NCBI RefSeq assembly: GCF_005870035.1 | Contig: NZ_SWJG01000003.1 | Span: 248,001-312,000, forward strand | Direction: 5' to 3' | Source: Spirosoma lacussanchae | Lineage (GTDB): Bacteria > Bacteroidota > Bacteroidia > Cytophagales > Spirosomataceae | DNA: 64,000 nt | Shown here: positions 9,995-19,289 of the stretch, piece by piece | Numbering within the stretch: position 1 is the stretch's first letter | Layout of the letters: each line of letters begins with the position of its first letter | Made by a program: the position numbers and the translations under genes | Notes under the pieces: generated by a model | Told to the model about the DNA's origin: nothing | Seen by the model: only the letters and a program-made list of their open reading frames with translations | The model's database searches: none

Positions 9995-12900
9995 TGCCTA
10001 TAAAGCCGTATCTGTATAAGACAATGACGATCAAATCTGGCCTGATGGCCGCCATACTCGTTTCGCTTTGGTCTTGCGGCAGCCAGGAAGAGCCGCTGTT
10101 CGAAACGCTGCCCGCTACCCAAACGGGCGTCGATTTCGTGAACCGCAGCCTCGATCGCAAAGACTTCAACATCTTTCGCTACCGGAATTTCTACAACGGC
10201 GGGGGCGTAGCTATCGGCGACGTCAACAATGACGGCCTGCCCGACCTGTTTCTGACGTCTAACTTCGAAGCCAACAAACTCTACCTCAACAAGGGCGGTA
10301 TGCAGTTTGAAGACGTAACGGAGAAGGTCGGGATCACCGGGAAAAAATTCTGGTCAACCGGCGTCACCTTTGCCGACGTGAACGGCGACGGCCTGATGGA
10401 TATCTACGTCTGTAACTCCGGTAGCCGCGATGCCCGCGGTAACCAGCTCTATATCAACCAGGGTATACGCCCGGCCGGGGCCGGTAAAAGCGGGCCGCCC
10501 ATGCCCGCGTTTGTGGAAAAAGCGGCTGAATACGGCCTCGTCGACGGTGGGTTCTCGACCCACGCGGCTTTCTTCGACTACGACCGCGACGGTGACCTCG
10601 ATATGTACCTGCTTAACAACAGCTTTACCCCCATGGACCGGCTAGCCTTTGCCAACACCCGTGACATCCGCGATCGGCTCGGGGGCGACAAACTCTTCCG
10701 CAACATGGCCGTAGAGCGCGGGGCCGCAAAAGCCGGTGCTACAAGTACTGCTTGCCCCCTGTTCGTCGACGTGAGCGAGCAGGCGGGCATCTACGGGAGT
10801 CTGATCGGGTTCGGACTGGGCATTACCGTAGGCGACGTCAACAACGACAACTGGCCCGATATTTACGTCTCCAACGACTTCTACGAGCGCGACTACCTGT
10901 ATATCAACCAGCGCGACGGCACCTTCAAAGAGGATATCAAGAACCAGATGGGGCACATCAGCACCACCTCCATGGGCGCCGATATTGCCGATGTCAACAA
11001 CGATGGCACGCTCGACATCTTCGTAACGGACATGCTGCCCGACGATGATTACCGGCTCAAAACCACGGCCTCGTTCGATAGCTACGAGCTAACCCAGCTG
11101 AAAGAGTCGCGCGATTTTTACCACCAGGACCCGCGCAATATGCTGCACCTCAACAACGGCAACAACACCTTTTCGGAAGTGGGCCGGATGGCGGGGGCCA
11201 GCGCTACCGACTGGAGCTGGGGGGCACTGCTGTTCGACATGGACATGGACGGCCTGAAAGATATTTTCGTCGCGAACGGGATTCTGAAGGACCTGACCGA
11301 TCAGGATTTTATCGCTTTTCTGGCCGACAACCCGGATTTGCAGACCATGATCGAAGGCACCAAAAAATTCGACTACAAAGAATACGTTGACCGGATGCCT
11401 TCTACTCCGCTGCCCAACTACGCCTTCCGTAACAAAGGCAATGGTATGCAGTACGAAAACAAAGCCGCCGACTGGGGACTGGGTAAGCCCGATTTCTCGA
11501 ACGGGGCCGCCTATGGCGATCTCGACGGCGATGGCGATCTGGACCTGGTTGTCAACAACAACAACGCGCCGGTGTCGATCTATAAGAACCGGTCGGTAGA
11601 GCTGCACAAACGCAACTTTCTGCGGGTGCAGCTGAACGGCTACGGCAAAAACCTCAACGCCATCGGGGCCAAAGTATACGTACATCAGCAGGGTAACGTA
11701 CAGTACCTGCAGCAGATGCCGAACCGGGGCTTCGAATCGTCGGTAGACCTGACAATGGTGTTTGGCCTGGGCAGCAACCCGGTCATCGACTCGGTAACGG
11801 TCATCTGGCCCGACGACAAAAAGCAGCGGATCAGCCGACCAACGGCCAACGCAACCCTGACGCTGGCCCACAAAAACGCCGACCAGGTCGCTATCTTCCG
11901 TGCACCAGGTACGGCAGCGGTTCCAGCCGGTATCACGACCCTGTTTACCGACGTGACGACCCCCATGAAGCTGGATTATGTTCACCGCGAAAACGATTTT
12001 GTCGACTACAACCGCGATGGGCTGATGAAGCAGCTGCTCTCGCGCGAAGGACCGGCGCTGGCCGTGGGCGACGTGAACGGCGATGGGCTCGACGATGTCT
12101 TTCTGGGCGGGGCCGCCAACATGCCCCGGTCGCTTTACCTCCAGCAGCCCAACGGCGCCGGGTTTGCGCCCGAGAAACAGCCGTTTCTGCTCGATGCTAT
12201 TTATACAGAAGACATTGCCGCCACCTTTTTCGATGCCGACGGGGATAAAGACCTCGACCTGTACGTGGCTACCGGAGGCAACGAGTTCGAGGACCCGACC
12301 TTCCTGCAGGATCGGCTGTTCATCAACGACGGCAAGGGCCGCTTCACCTGGGATCGTACCATGCCTCGCAGCAGCGATAACAACTCCTGCGTGGTAGCGG
12401 CCGACTTCGACCGCGACGGCGATCAGGATCTGTTTGTCGGCAGTCGGATGGTGTCGGGGCGCTATGGCCAGCATCCGAACCAGCTGCTGCTGATCAACGA
12501 CCGGTCGACGGGTAAGGGCGGCAGCGCGTTCCGGAACGCGACTAAAGAGCTGATTCCGTTTGCGAACGAGATCGGTATGGTGAAAGATGCCGTCTGGGCC
12601 GATGTCGACGGTGACAAGTTTCCCGATCTGGTACTGGTCGGCGACTGGATGCCGATCACCATCCTGAAAAACAAGGCTGGCAAAGGGTTTGAGCGAATGA
12701 CATCCGAAACGCTGGACAAATCGGGCGGCTGGTGGAACGCCATCCGGCCCGCCGACCTCGACGGCGATGGCGACCTCGATTTCGTTGTGGGCAACCTGGG
12801 CCTTAACAGCCGGATGGTCGCTTCGGCCGATGAGCCCGCGCATCTGTACGGCAACGACTTCGACCGGAACGGAGCCTATGAGCAGGTGATGACCTGCTAC

Positions 12901-13464
12901 CGGAAGGGCCTGGACGGACAGAGCCGCGAGTGCCTGATGGTACTCAAACCCGATCTGCAGAAACGCATCCCATCCATCAAAACGAAATACATCAAGCATA
13001 CCGACTACGCCAAAGCCGGGTTCGAGGATATTTTTTCGAGCCAGCAGCGCGAAGGCATGACCGTTCAGACGGTACATACCGCCGAGACCTCGATCCTGAT
13101 CAACGACGGCAAGGGCCAGTTTACTCTGAAGCCGCTCCCTATCGATGCGCAGACCTCGCTCGTTCAGGCCATCCAGACCGGCGATTACAACGGCGACGGC
13201 AAGCTGGACATCCTGCTGGCCGGTAACTTTTTCGACGTGCTGCCCGAGATAGGTCGCTACGACGCCAATTACGGACTATTACTCACCGGCGACGGCAAAC
13301 TGAACTTCCGCGCTGCGAAGCCGACCCAAACGGGCTTCTTTGTACGGGGGCAGGTGCGCCGGATGCAGACCGCCCGGGGCGCCAACGGCCAGTCGTATAT
13401 CGTGCTGGCCAAGAATAACGACCGGGCGCAGGTGTTTGCGGTCCAAAACCGTCCGAAACCATGA
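9994..13464 (+). CDS. FG-GAP/VCBS and ASPIC/UnbV (CRTAC1-type) giant lipoprotein, copy 2
   Basis: A paralogue of its neighbours, up to 1156 residues. The first ATG (9994) overlaps the previous stop by one base. The ATG at 10024 gives a more normal lipoprotein signal with Cys18 (SLWSC), so either start is possible. The plan is seven calcium loops (DVNNDGLPD, DVNGDGLMD, DYDRDGDLD, DVNNDNWPD, DVNNDGTLD, DMDMDGLKD, DLDGDGDLD), an ASPIC/UnbV domain at about 545-625 (LNAIGAKVYV, MPNRGFESS, VFGLGS, VIWPDDK), and seven more loops (DVNGDGLDD, DADGDKDLD, DFDRDGDQD, DVDGDKFPD, DLDGDGDLD, DFDRNGAYE, DYNGDGKLD). The sixth loop of the second set is degenerate, as in the sister proteins. It is translationally coupled to both neighbours, so the three products are probably made in similar amounts and act together. 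Function unknown. Confidence 0.9.
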   Translation: MPIKPYLYKTMTIKSGLMAAILVSLWSCGSQEEPLFETLPATQTGVDFVNRSLDRKDFNIFRYRNFYNGGGVAIGDVNNDGLPDLFLTSNFEANKLYLNKGGMQFEDVTEKVGITGKKFWSTGVTFADVNGDGLMDIYVCNSGSRDARGNQLYINQGIRPAGAGKSGPPMPAFVEKAAEYGLVDGGFSTHAAFFDYDRDGDLDMYLLNNSFTPMDRLAFANTRDIRDRLGGDKLFRNMAVERGAAKAGATSTACPLFVDVSEQAGIYGSLIGFGLGITVGDVNNDNWPDIYVSNDFYERDYLYINQRDGTFKEDIKNQMGHISTTSMGADIADVNNDGTLDIFVTDMLPDDDYRLKTTASFDSYELTQLKESRDFYHQDPRNMLHLNNGNNTFSEVGRMAGASATDWSWGALLFDMDMDGLKDIFVANGILKDLTDQDFIAFLADNPDLQTMIEGTKKFDYKEYVDRMPSTPLPNYAFRNKGNGMQYENKAADWGLGKPDFSNGAAYGDLDGDGDLDLVVNNNNAPVSIYKNRSVELHKRNFLRVQLNGYGKNLNAIGAKVYVHQQGNVQYLQQMPNRGFESSVDLTMVFGLGSNPVIDSVTVIWPDDKKQRISRPTANATLTLAHKNADQVAIFRAPGTAAVPAGITTLFTDVTTPMKLDYVHRENDFVDYNRDGLMKQLLSREGPALAVGDVNGDGLDDVFLGGAANMPRSLYLQQPNGAGFAPEKQPFLLDAIYTEDIAATFFDADGDKDLDLYVATGGNEFEDPTFLQDRLFINDGKGRFTWDRTMPRSSDNNSCVVAADFDRDGDQDLFVGSRMVSGRYGQHPNQLLLINDRSTGKGGSAFRNATKELIPFANEIGMVKDAVWADVDGDKFPDLVLVGDWMPITILKNKAGKGFERMTSETLDKSGGWWNAIRPADLDGDGDLDFVVGNLGLNSRMVASADEPAHLYGNDFDRNGAYEQVMTCYRKGLDGQSRECLMVLKPDLQKRIPSIKTKYIKHTDYAKAGFEDIFSSQQREGMTVQTVHTAETSILINDGKGQFTLKPLPIDAQTSLVQAIQTGDYNGDGKLDILLAGNFFDVLPEIGRYDANYGLLLTGDGKLNFRAAKPTQTGFFVRGQVRRMQTARGANGQSYIVLAKNNDRAQVFAVQNRPKP

Positions 13465-16400
13465 GGTATCTGCTGGGGCTGATCGGGATTGGGTGGCTGA
13501 TGACCCTGGCCAGTTGCTCGTCCGAACCGGCTGAAGAGCCGCTGTTTCGGGTGCAGGATGCTCAACAGACGGGCGTCACGTTTACTAACCAGCTGCGCAA
13601 CACCGATAGCCTGTCTATTCTCGATTACCTGTATTTCTATAATGGCGGGGGCGTAGCGGCCGGCGACCTCAACAACGATGGCCTGACCGACCTGTATTTC
13701 GTTTCCAACCAGGGGCCGAACAAGCTGTATCTGAACAAAGGCAACTTCACCTTTGCCGACGCTACCGAACAGGCCGGGCTGGCGGGTCGGGCCGACTGGC
13801 AAACGGGCGTTACCATGGCCGATGTGAACGGCGACGGCTGGCTCGATATCTACGTCTGTGCGGTGAGCCGGTTCAAAGGGCTGCGGGGCACGAACGAGCT
13901 GTATATCAACAACCGGAACGGCACCTTCACCGAGCGGGCCGCCGAGTACGGGCTGGCCTTTGCGGGCTTCTCGACCCAGGCTGCATTCTTCGATTACGAC
14001 CACGATGGCGATCTGGACTGCTTCCTGCTCAACCACGCCGTACATACCGCCCGCAGCTACGACCGCGTCTCGATCCGCACCATCCGCAACCGCGAAGCAG
14101 GCGATTACCTGTTCCGGAATGAGGGTCCCAAACCGTCATCGGGGCAGAAACCGTCGTCAGCTGCGTCGCCTTATTTCGTTGACGTGTCGGAGCAGGCCGG
14201 CATTTTCGGGGCCGAAATGGGCTACGGCCTGGGCGTTTCGGTGGCCGATCTGAACAACGACGGCTGGGAGGATATCTACGTCTCGAACGATTTCCACGAA
14301 GACGACTACTATTATGTCAATAACCAGCGGGGCGGTTTTACCGAAAGCGTTCGGCAGGCGTTTGGCCATACGAGCCGGTTTTCGATGGGGAACGATGCGG
14401 CCGATGTCAACAACGACGGCTACCCCGACCTGATCACGCTCGATATGTACCCCGCCGACGAAACCGTCGAAAAGTCATCGCTGGGCGAAGATCCGCTCGA
14501 TATCTACCGGTATAAGCTGACCTACGGCTATATGGATCAGTACAGCCGCAACTGTTTGCAGATGAGTCAGTCGGGCAAACGGTTCATGGACGTGGGGCTG
14601 CTGGCGGGCGTAGCCGCTACCGACTGGAGCTGGTCGCCCCTGCTGGCCGATTACGACAACGACGGGCTGAAAGATCTGTTCATCGCCAACGGCATCGTGC
14701 GTCGGCCCAACGATCTCGACTATGTCAAATACATCTCCGACGAGTCGGGGCCCTATACCCAGGTTGGTGCTGGCAATACCGGCGCCATCGAACGAATGCC
14801 CGAAGGCAACGTGCGTAACTACCTGTACCGGGGGCAGGCCAGCGGCCGGTTCGAGGATAAGTCGCTGAGCTGGGGCTTCGACCAGCCTTCTGTCTCGTGC
14901 GGAGCCGCCTACGCCGACCTCGACAATGACGGCGACCTCGATCTGATTACGAATAACATCGATGCCCCGGCCAGTTTGTACCGCAACGAGACCGACCGGC
15001 TCTTCCCGGAACGGCAGCACCTGACTGTCCGGCTGAAAGGCAACGCCCCCAATACGTTCGGCGTCGGCGCAAAAGTGGTGCTGAAATACGGCGGGGCCGC
15101 GCAGCGGGATTCGCTGCAGGTACAGCAGCTGATGCCTACGCGGGGATTCGAGTCGGCGGTAGCGCCCGAATTGCTGTTTGGGCTGGGCAGTCGTCGCCGG
15201 ATCGACTCGCTGATCGTGATCTGGCCAAACCAGCAGATGGAAGTCCGGACAAACGTACCGACGGGCCAGACGCTCACGCTCCGCCAGACCGACGCCCGGC
15301 TCGATGCCACCGGCTACCGCTACACTACTCCCGTTGACACGCGCCTGTTTACCCCCGTTGCCGACACGACAGCGCTGCCGTTCGTGCATCAGGAAAATAA
15401 GCAGTACTACGACTTCGTGCGGGAGTCGCTGATGCCGTTCAAACTGTCGACCGAAGGGCCGCGGCTGGCGGTGGGCGACGTGAACGGCGACGGGCTTGAC
15501 GATATCTACGCCGGTGGGGCCCGCAACCAGGCCGGTCAGTTACTGATGCAGCAGCCGTCGGGCCGGTTTGCGGCCATGAGTCAGGCCGCTTTCGGCGCCG
15601 ATGCCGCCTGCGAAGATGTCGACGCTGTTTTCTTCGATGCCGACGGGGATAAAGACCTCGACCTGTACGTGGTTTCGGCGGGTAACGAATTTTCCGGGCA
15701 GGACTTGCCGCTCCTCGATCGGCTCTATCTGAACGACGGGCAAGGCCACTTTAGCCGGGCCGCGCAGGCCCTGCCGCCCATGTACGACAACAAAAGCTGC
15801 GTGAAGCCCGCTGACGTCGACGGTGATGGTGACCTCGATTTGTTCGTGGGCGGGCGGGTCGTCGGGTACGCCTACGGGAAATCACCCCGGTCGTATCTGC
15901 TCATCAACAATGGTAAAGGGCAGTTTACCGACGAAACCGACAAACGGGCTGCGGGCCTGCGTCGGGTCGGTATGGTTACCGATGCTATCTGGGCCGATTA
16001 CGACAACGACCGGGATGTGGACCTGATCCTGGTCGGCGACTGGATGCCGGTACGCATCTTCGCCAACCGAAACGGGCGGTTCGACGAGTTGAAAACGATC
16101 ACGGCCAGCGATACGCCCCTCAACGGATTCTACCAGCGCATCGTAGCCGCTGACTTCGACCGCGACGGTGATCTCGATCTGATGGCAGCTAACCTGGGTA
16201 CGAACACAAAACTGCGCAAGACGCCCGACTCGGCTCTTAAACTCTGGGTCGGGGACCTCGACAATAACCAGACTACCGAGCAGATCATGGCCTATAACCG
16301 GGGGCCGACCTGGTATCCACTGGCCTTCAAGGACGAGCTGGGCAAGCAGATGCCGGGTATCATCAACAAGCGCTTCACCAACTACGCATCGTTTGCCGGC

Positions 16401-16838
16401 AAACCCCTGACCGACGTACTGACCGATAGCGAACTAAGCGGTACCGGTGCGTTTACCGTTAACCAGTTCGCTTCGGTTTATCTCGAAAATCAGAACGGTA
16501 CCTTTGTCGTTCGTGAATTGCCGATGCAGGCGCAGGTGTCAAAACTCTTCGCGTTACTGCCCATCGACATTGACGGCGACGGCGACCTCGATTTGCTGGG
16601 GGGCGGCAACTTTTTCGGTGCCAGTATGTACCAGGGGCGTTACGATGCCAGCAGCGGACTGGTGTTGCGAAACGATGGTAAAGGCCATTTCAGCAGTCTG
16701 TCGCCCGTAGAGAGCGGGTTTCTGCTCGACGGCGAAATTCGGGATATTCGACCCGTTCGTACAGCCCGGGGGCCGCTGCTGGTAGTTAGTCGCAACGGCG
16801 CCGGCCTGCTGGGATTCTGGCCCGAACAGGGGCGGTAG
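13461..16838 (+). CDS. FG-GAP/VCBS and ASPIC/UnbV (CRTAC1-type) giant lipoprotein, copy 3
   Basis: A 1125-residue third paralogue that starts in an ATGA overlap with copy 2. It is a lipoprotein with Cys19 (TLASC). Seven calcium loops (DLNNDGLTD, DVNGDGWLD, DYDHDGDLD, DLNNDGWED, DVNNDGYPD, DYDNDGLKD, DLDNDGDLD) precede the ASPIC/UnbV domain at about 520-605 (NTFGVGAKVVL, MPTRGFESA, LLFGLGS, VIWPNQQ). Seven more follow (DVNGDGLDD, DADGDKDLD, DVDGDGDLD, DYDNDRDVD, DFDRDGDLD, DLDNNQTTE, DIDGDGDLD). The blade-13 loop is again degenerate and is followed by the shared KRFTNY segment. The N-termini of the three proteins share LFxxxxAxxTGVxFxN, so they arose by tandem duplication. There is no terminator between the three genes. 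A promoter-like element (16991-16998) separates this gene from the haloperoxidase homologue downstream. Confidence 0.9.
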   Translation: MRYLLGLIGIGWLMTLASCSSEPAEEPLFRVQDAQQTGVTFTNQLRNTDSLSILDYLYFYNGGGVAAGDLNNDGLTDLYFVSNQGPNKLYLNKGNFTFADATEQAGLAGRADWQTGVTMADVNGDGWLDIYVCAVSRFKGLRGTNELYINNRNGTFTERAAEYGLAFAGFSTQAAFFDYDHDGDLDCFLLNHAVHTARSYDRVSIRTIRNREAGDYLFRNEGPKPSSGQKPSSAASPYFVDVSEQAGIFGAEMGYGLGVSVADLNNDGWEDIYVSNDFHEDDYYYVNNQRGGFTESVRQAFGHTSRFSMGNDAADVNNDGYPDLITLDMYPADETVEKSSLGEDPLDIYRYKLTYGYMDQYSRNCLQMSQSGKRFMDVGLLAGVAATDWSWSPLLADYDNDGLKDLFIANGIVRRPNDLDYVKYISDESGPYTQVGAGNTGAIERMPEGNVRNYLYRGQASGRFEDKSLSWGFDQPSVSCGAAYADLDNDGDLDLITNNIDAPASLYRNETDRLFPERQHLTVRLKGNAPNTFGVGAKVVLKYGGAAQRDSLQVQQLMPTRGFESAVAPELLFGLGSRRRIDSLIVIWPNQQMEVRTNVPTGQTLTLRQTDARLDATGYRYTTPVDTRLFTPVADTTALPFVHQENKQYYDFVRESLMPFKLSTEGPRLAVGDVNGDGLDDIYAGGARNQAGQLLMQQPSGRFAAMSQAAFGADAACEDVDAVFFDADGDKDLDLYVVSAGNEFSGQDLPLLDRLYLNDGQGHFSRAAQALPPMYDNKSCVKPADVDGDGDLDLFVGGRVVGYAYGKSPRSYLLINNGKGQFTDETDKRAAGLRRVGMVTDAIWADYDNDRDVDLILVGDWMPVRIFANRNGRFDELKTITASDTPLNGFYQRIVAADFDRDGDLDLMAANLGTNTKLRKTPDSALKLWVGDLDNNQTTEQIMAYNRGPTWYPLAFKDELGKQMPGIINKRFTNYASFAGKPLTDVLTDSELSGTGAFTVNQFASVYLENQNGTFVVRELPMQAQVSKLFALLPIDIDGDGDLDLLGGGNFFGASMYQGRYDASSGLVLRNDGKGHFSSLSPVESGFLLDGEIRDIRPVRTARGPLLVVSRNGAGLLGFWPEQGR

Positions 16839-17055
16839 ACGGCTGAGCTGCCCCGTGTAAGAGCGGTTGGGCATTGGGGGGTATGATGAGTAGTCTCGAC
16901 TGGGTTCCTGCGTGACTATCAGCCCGATCGGTTTGGTTGGCTCTATACGTATTTCGGGTCTTCATCTTCTTTTTCTCTGGTATTTTCCCGTAATTTTGTA
17001 AGTACTAATCGAGTCGTAACTATTGAAATTGCTTGACTAACCTATCTGTTGTCTA

Positions 17056-18411
17056 ATGAACACATTGCTACGATCAGGTTTCCTGATGGCGCTGTTGCTG
17101 GTCGGGTTTGCCGGCTGCCAGAAGCCAGCGACGCCTGCTGAATATAATGCCAAAGCGGCCAATCCGGAGTATTATAATACCGCGCTCAACAAGCTGACGC
17201 AGGTTATTATCCACGATATATTCTCGCCCCCCGTTGCCAGCCGGATCTATGCCTACGCGAACCTGGCGGGTTACGAAGCGCTCGTGCCGTTCGATGCGCA
17301 GTATCAGTCGCTGGGCGGTAAACTCAAACGCTACGAGGCCGGTCCTGTGCCCACGCCCGGTCAGGACTATTGCTTTCCGCTGGCCAGTGCCCGCGCGTTT
17401 ATGACGGTGGCCCGCGCGCTGACGTTTTCGGTCGAGTTCTACGATGAGTTTGAACCGTCTTTCTACGAGCAGTACAAAAAGGCGGGGGTACCTGACGAGG
17501 TCTACGAGCGCTCGATGGCCTATGGCGAAGCGGTTGCCAAACACGTGCTGGACTACGCGGCCAAGGATAATTACAAGCAGACCCGCGGGTTCAAACATAC
17601 CGTAACCAATCAGGATGGCACCTGGGTACCCACGCCCCCGGCCTACATGGATGCCGCCGAACCCCAGTGGAACAAACTCCGCTGCTGGGCTATGGATACC
17701 TGTAATCAGTTCATGCCGCCCCGCCCGCCCGCCTATAACCTGACCAAAGGCAGCCCCTACGACAAAGAGCTGCAGGAGGTGTATACGATCGGGAAGAGCA
17801 TGGACAAGCAGAAGCAGGATATCGCCTACTTCTGGGACGATAACGCCTTTGTCATGAACGTGGCCGGTCACGTATCCTATGCCTCTAAGAAAATGACCCC
17901 CGGTGGACACTGGCTGGCTATTGGGCAAACCGTGGCCCGGCAACAGAAGCTGAATCTGATGCGGACGGTAGAGATGTATGCCCTGACATCGTTTGCCCTG
18001 ACCGACGGGTTCATCTCGTGCTGGGACGAGAAATACCGCTCCAACATGGTTCGCCCCGAAACGGTCATCAACAAATACATGGACCCCAAATGGACGCCTT
18101 TTCTGCAAACGCCCCCGTTCCCGGAATACTCCAGCGGGCACAGCGTCATCTCGACGGCGGCCGCTACTGTGATGACTGCGCTCATTGGCGACAGTATTGC
18201 GTTCGTTGATTCGACAGAATTTAAATATGGTCACGGCGTTCGGTCGTTCAAGTCGTTCCGCGACGCGGCTAACGAAGCTTCCATCAGCCGGCTCTACGGC
18301 GGTATCCATTACCGGGCTGCCCTGGACAACGGGCAGGTGCAGGGCGAGAAAGTAGGGCAGTGGGTGCTGCAGAAACTGCATACCCGGAAGTCGGCCGTAG
18401 CGGGCCGCTAG
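17056..18411 (+). CDS. Vanadium haloperoxidase/PAP2-superfamily lipoprotein
   Basis: A 451-residue lipoprotein (lipobox Cys21, GFAGC) of the superfamily that contains PAP2 acid phosphatases and vanadium-dependent haloperoxidases. The oxyanion-binding residues are present: K326 and R333-P334 (the K-x6-RP motif), S360-G361-H362 in EYSSGHS, and R412 with H418 in SRLYGGIHY. The Asp normally four residues after the last His is Ala422, with an Asp at 424 instead. Family members either hydrolyse phosphate esters or use vanadate to oxidise halides; sequence alone cannot decide between them. A perfect -7 element (TAATTTTG, 16991-16998) without a clear -33 suggests its own start of transcription about 50 nt upstream of the ATG. 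It follows three UnbV lipoproteins and probably works on the same side of the membrane. A 13-bp hairpin ends the gene. Confidence 0.85.
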   Translation: MNTLLRSGFLMALLLVGFAGCQKPATPAEYNAKAANPEYYNTALNKLTQVIIHDIFSPPVASRIYAYANLAGYEALVPFDAQYQSLGGKLKRYEAGPVPTPGQDYCFPLASARAFMTVARALTFSVEFYDEFEPSFYEQYKKAGVPDEVYERSMAYGEAVAKHVLDYAAKDNYKQTRGFKHTVTNQDGTWVPTPPAYMDAAEPQWNKLRCWAMDTCNQFMPPRPPAYNLTKGSPYDKELQEVYTIGKSMDKQKQDIAYFWDDNAFVMNVAGHVSYASKKMTPGGHWLAIGQTVARQQKLNLMRTVEMYALTSFALTDGFISCWDEKYRSNMVRPETVINKYMDPKWTPFLQTPPFPEYSSGHSVISTAAATVMTALIGDSIAFVDSTEFKYGHGVRSFKSFRDAANEASISRLYGGIHYRAALDNGQVQGEKVGQWVLQKLHTRKSAVAGR

Positions 18412-18436
18412 CTCCAATTTACGGGTCAATGTAAGC

Positions 18437-18474
18437 GAAAGGTCCTCAGTCGTAGTTTAGGCTGAGGACCTTTC
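18437..18474 (+). terminator. Strong hairpin after the haloperoxidase gene
   Basis: A perfect 13-bp stem (GAAAGGTCCTCAG at 18437-18449 with CTGAGGACCTTTC at 18462-18474) and a 12-nt loop. It ends 14 nt before the likely start codon of the next gene (18489), so it may also influence translation of that gene. Confidence 0.7.
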
Positions 18475-18488
18475 ACATGCATGACGTT

Positions 18489-19208
18489 ATGAAAAAAATT
18501 GGTGTACTCAGTGGATTGCTGGTATTGCTTTCGCTCTCGTTGCCGACCCTGGCCCAGCAAACGTATTTCAACGTACCGTCGTCCGATATTGTCGAGAAGC
18601 ACGAGCTGTCTGTTCAGCAGCAGTTTACCATTGCCGAGTCGATCCGGTCGGGCACAACCGTCTCCTTCGGACTTGGGCGTGAGTGGGAGGTCGGCGCCAA
18701 TCTCTATAACCTCGATTATAAACCGTCGGCACATCGGTTTATGCGGAACGACTCGACCACCGGGCAGGCCTATAGTCCGCTGTTGCTGCTGAACACGCAG
18801 AAAGCCTTCGATATTACGGATCAGCTGGAGCTGGCCATTGGGGCGCAGACCGGCTTCAACCTGACGCCCGACCGACCGGCGCAGTGGGTGGGTTACCTCT
18901 ATGGGCACGTAGCCGGTTCGTTACACGATGAACACTACAACTGGTCGTTTGGGGGCTATACCGCCAACGCGCGCTACCTGGGCGACGGCCCCCGGGCGGG
19001 GTTTCAGGCGGGTTTCGACGCCGGTATCTTCTACCAGAAATTTCACCTGCTGGGCGACTGGATTTCGGGCGGTCACGACCTGGGCCAATTGGTATTGGGA
19101 GTGGAAGTATACCTGGGCAAGCATTTCCCGGTAGCCCTGGGCTGGCAACGGATCAACCGCGACGGACAACAGGCGCTGGTATTGCAACTGACCTATAACC
19201 CCGAATAA
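18489..19208 (+). CDS. Secreted, probably outer-membrane, protein of unknown function
   Basis: 239 residues from the ATG at 18489. The in-frame ATG at 18477 abuts a terminator hairpin and would place a short polar tail before the signal peptide, so the later start is preferred. The signal peptide (MKKIGVLSGLLVLLS) ends near LAQQ. The mature part is rich in alternating hydrophobic and aromatic residues with many G/Y/W turns (FGLGREWEVGANLY, LELAIGAQTGF, WSFGGYTANARYLG, QLVLGVEVYLGKHFPVALGW) and ends LQLTYNPE. This is a pattern of transmembrane beta-strands, and a small outer-membrane barrel is the best guess. I do not recognise a named family. It lies between the haloperoxidase homologue and the GH65-type gene on the same strand. 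Confidence 0.75.
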   Translation: MKKIGVLSGLLVLLSLSLPTLAQQTYFNVPSSDIVEKHELSVQQQFTIAESIRSGTTVSFGLGREWEVGANLYNLDYKPSAHRFMRNDSTTGQAYSPLLLLNTQKAFDITDQLELAIGAQTGFNLTPDRPAQWVGYLYGHVAGSLHDEHYNWSFGGYTANARYLGDGPRAGFQAGFDAGIFYQKFHLLGDWISGGHDLGQLVLGVEVYLGKHFPVALGWQRINRDGQQALVLQLTYNPE

Positions 19209-19289
19209 ACCGGCGACCGGAAAAACTACTGACCCGGATGTGAACATGCCCGCGAATTGCATTATTTTTAGTCCATATTTCAACTAGTA

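Noticed and set aside
11089-13077. 662-codon minus-strand open frame inside UnbV copy 2
   Set aside because: It is the mirror of a repeat-rich calcium-loop gene whose codon bias keeps the opposite strand open; the plus-strand product has clear domains.
17074-18429. 451-codon minus-strand open frame opposite the haloperoxidase homologue
   Set aside because: Shadow frame with no recognisable motif; the plus-strand gene has a complete lipobox and active-site set.
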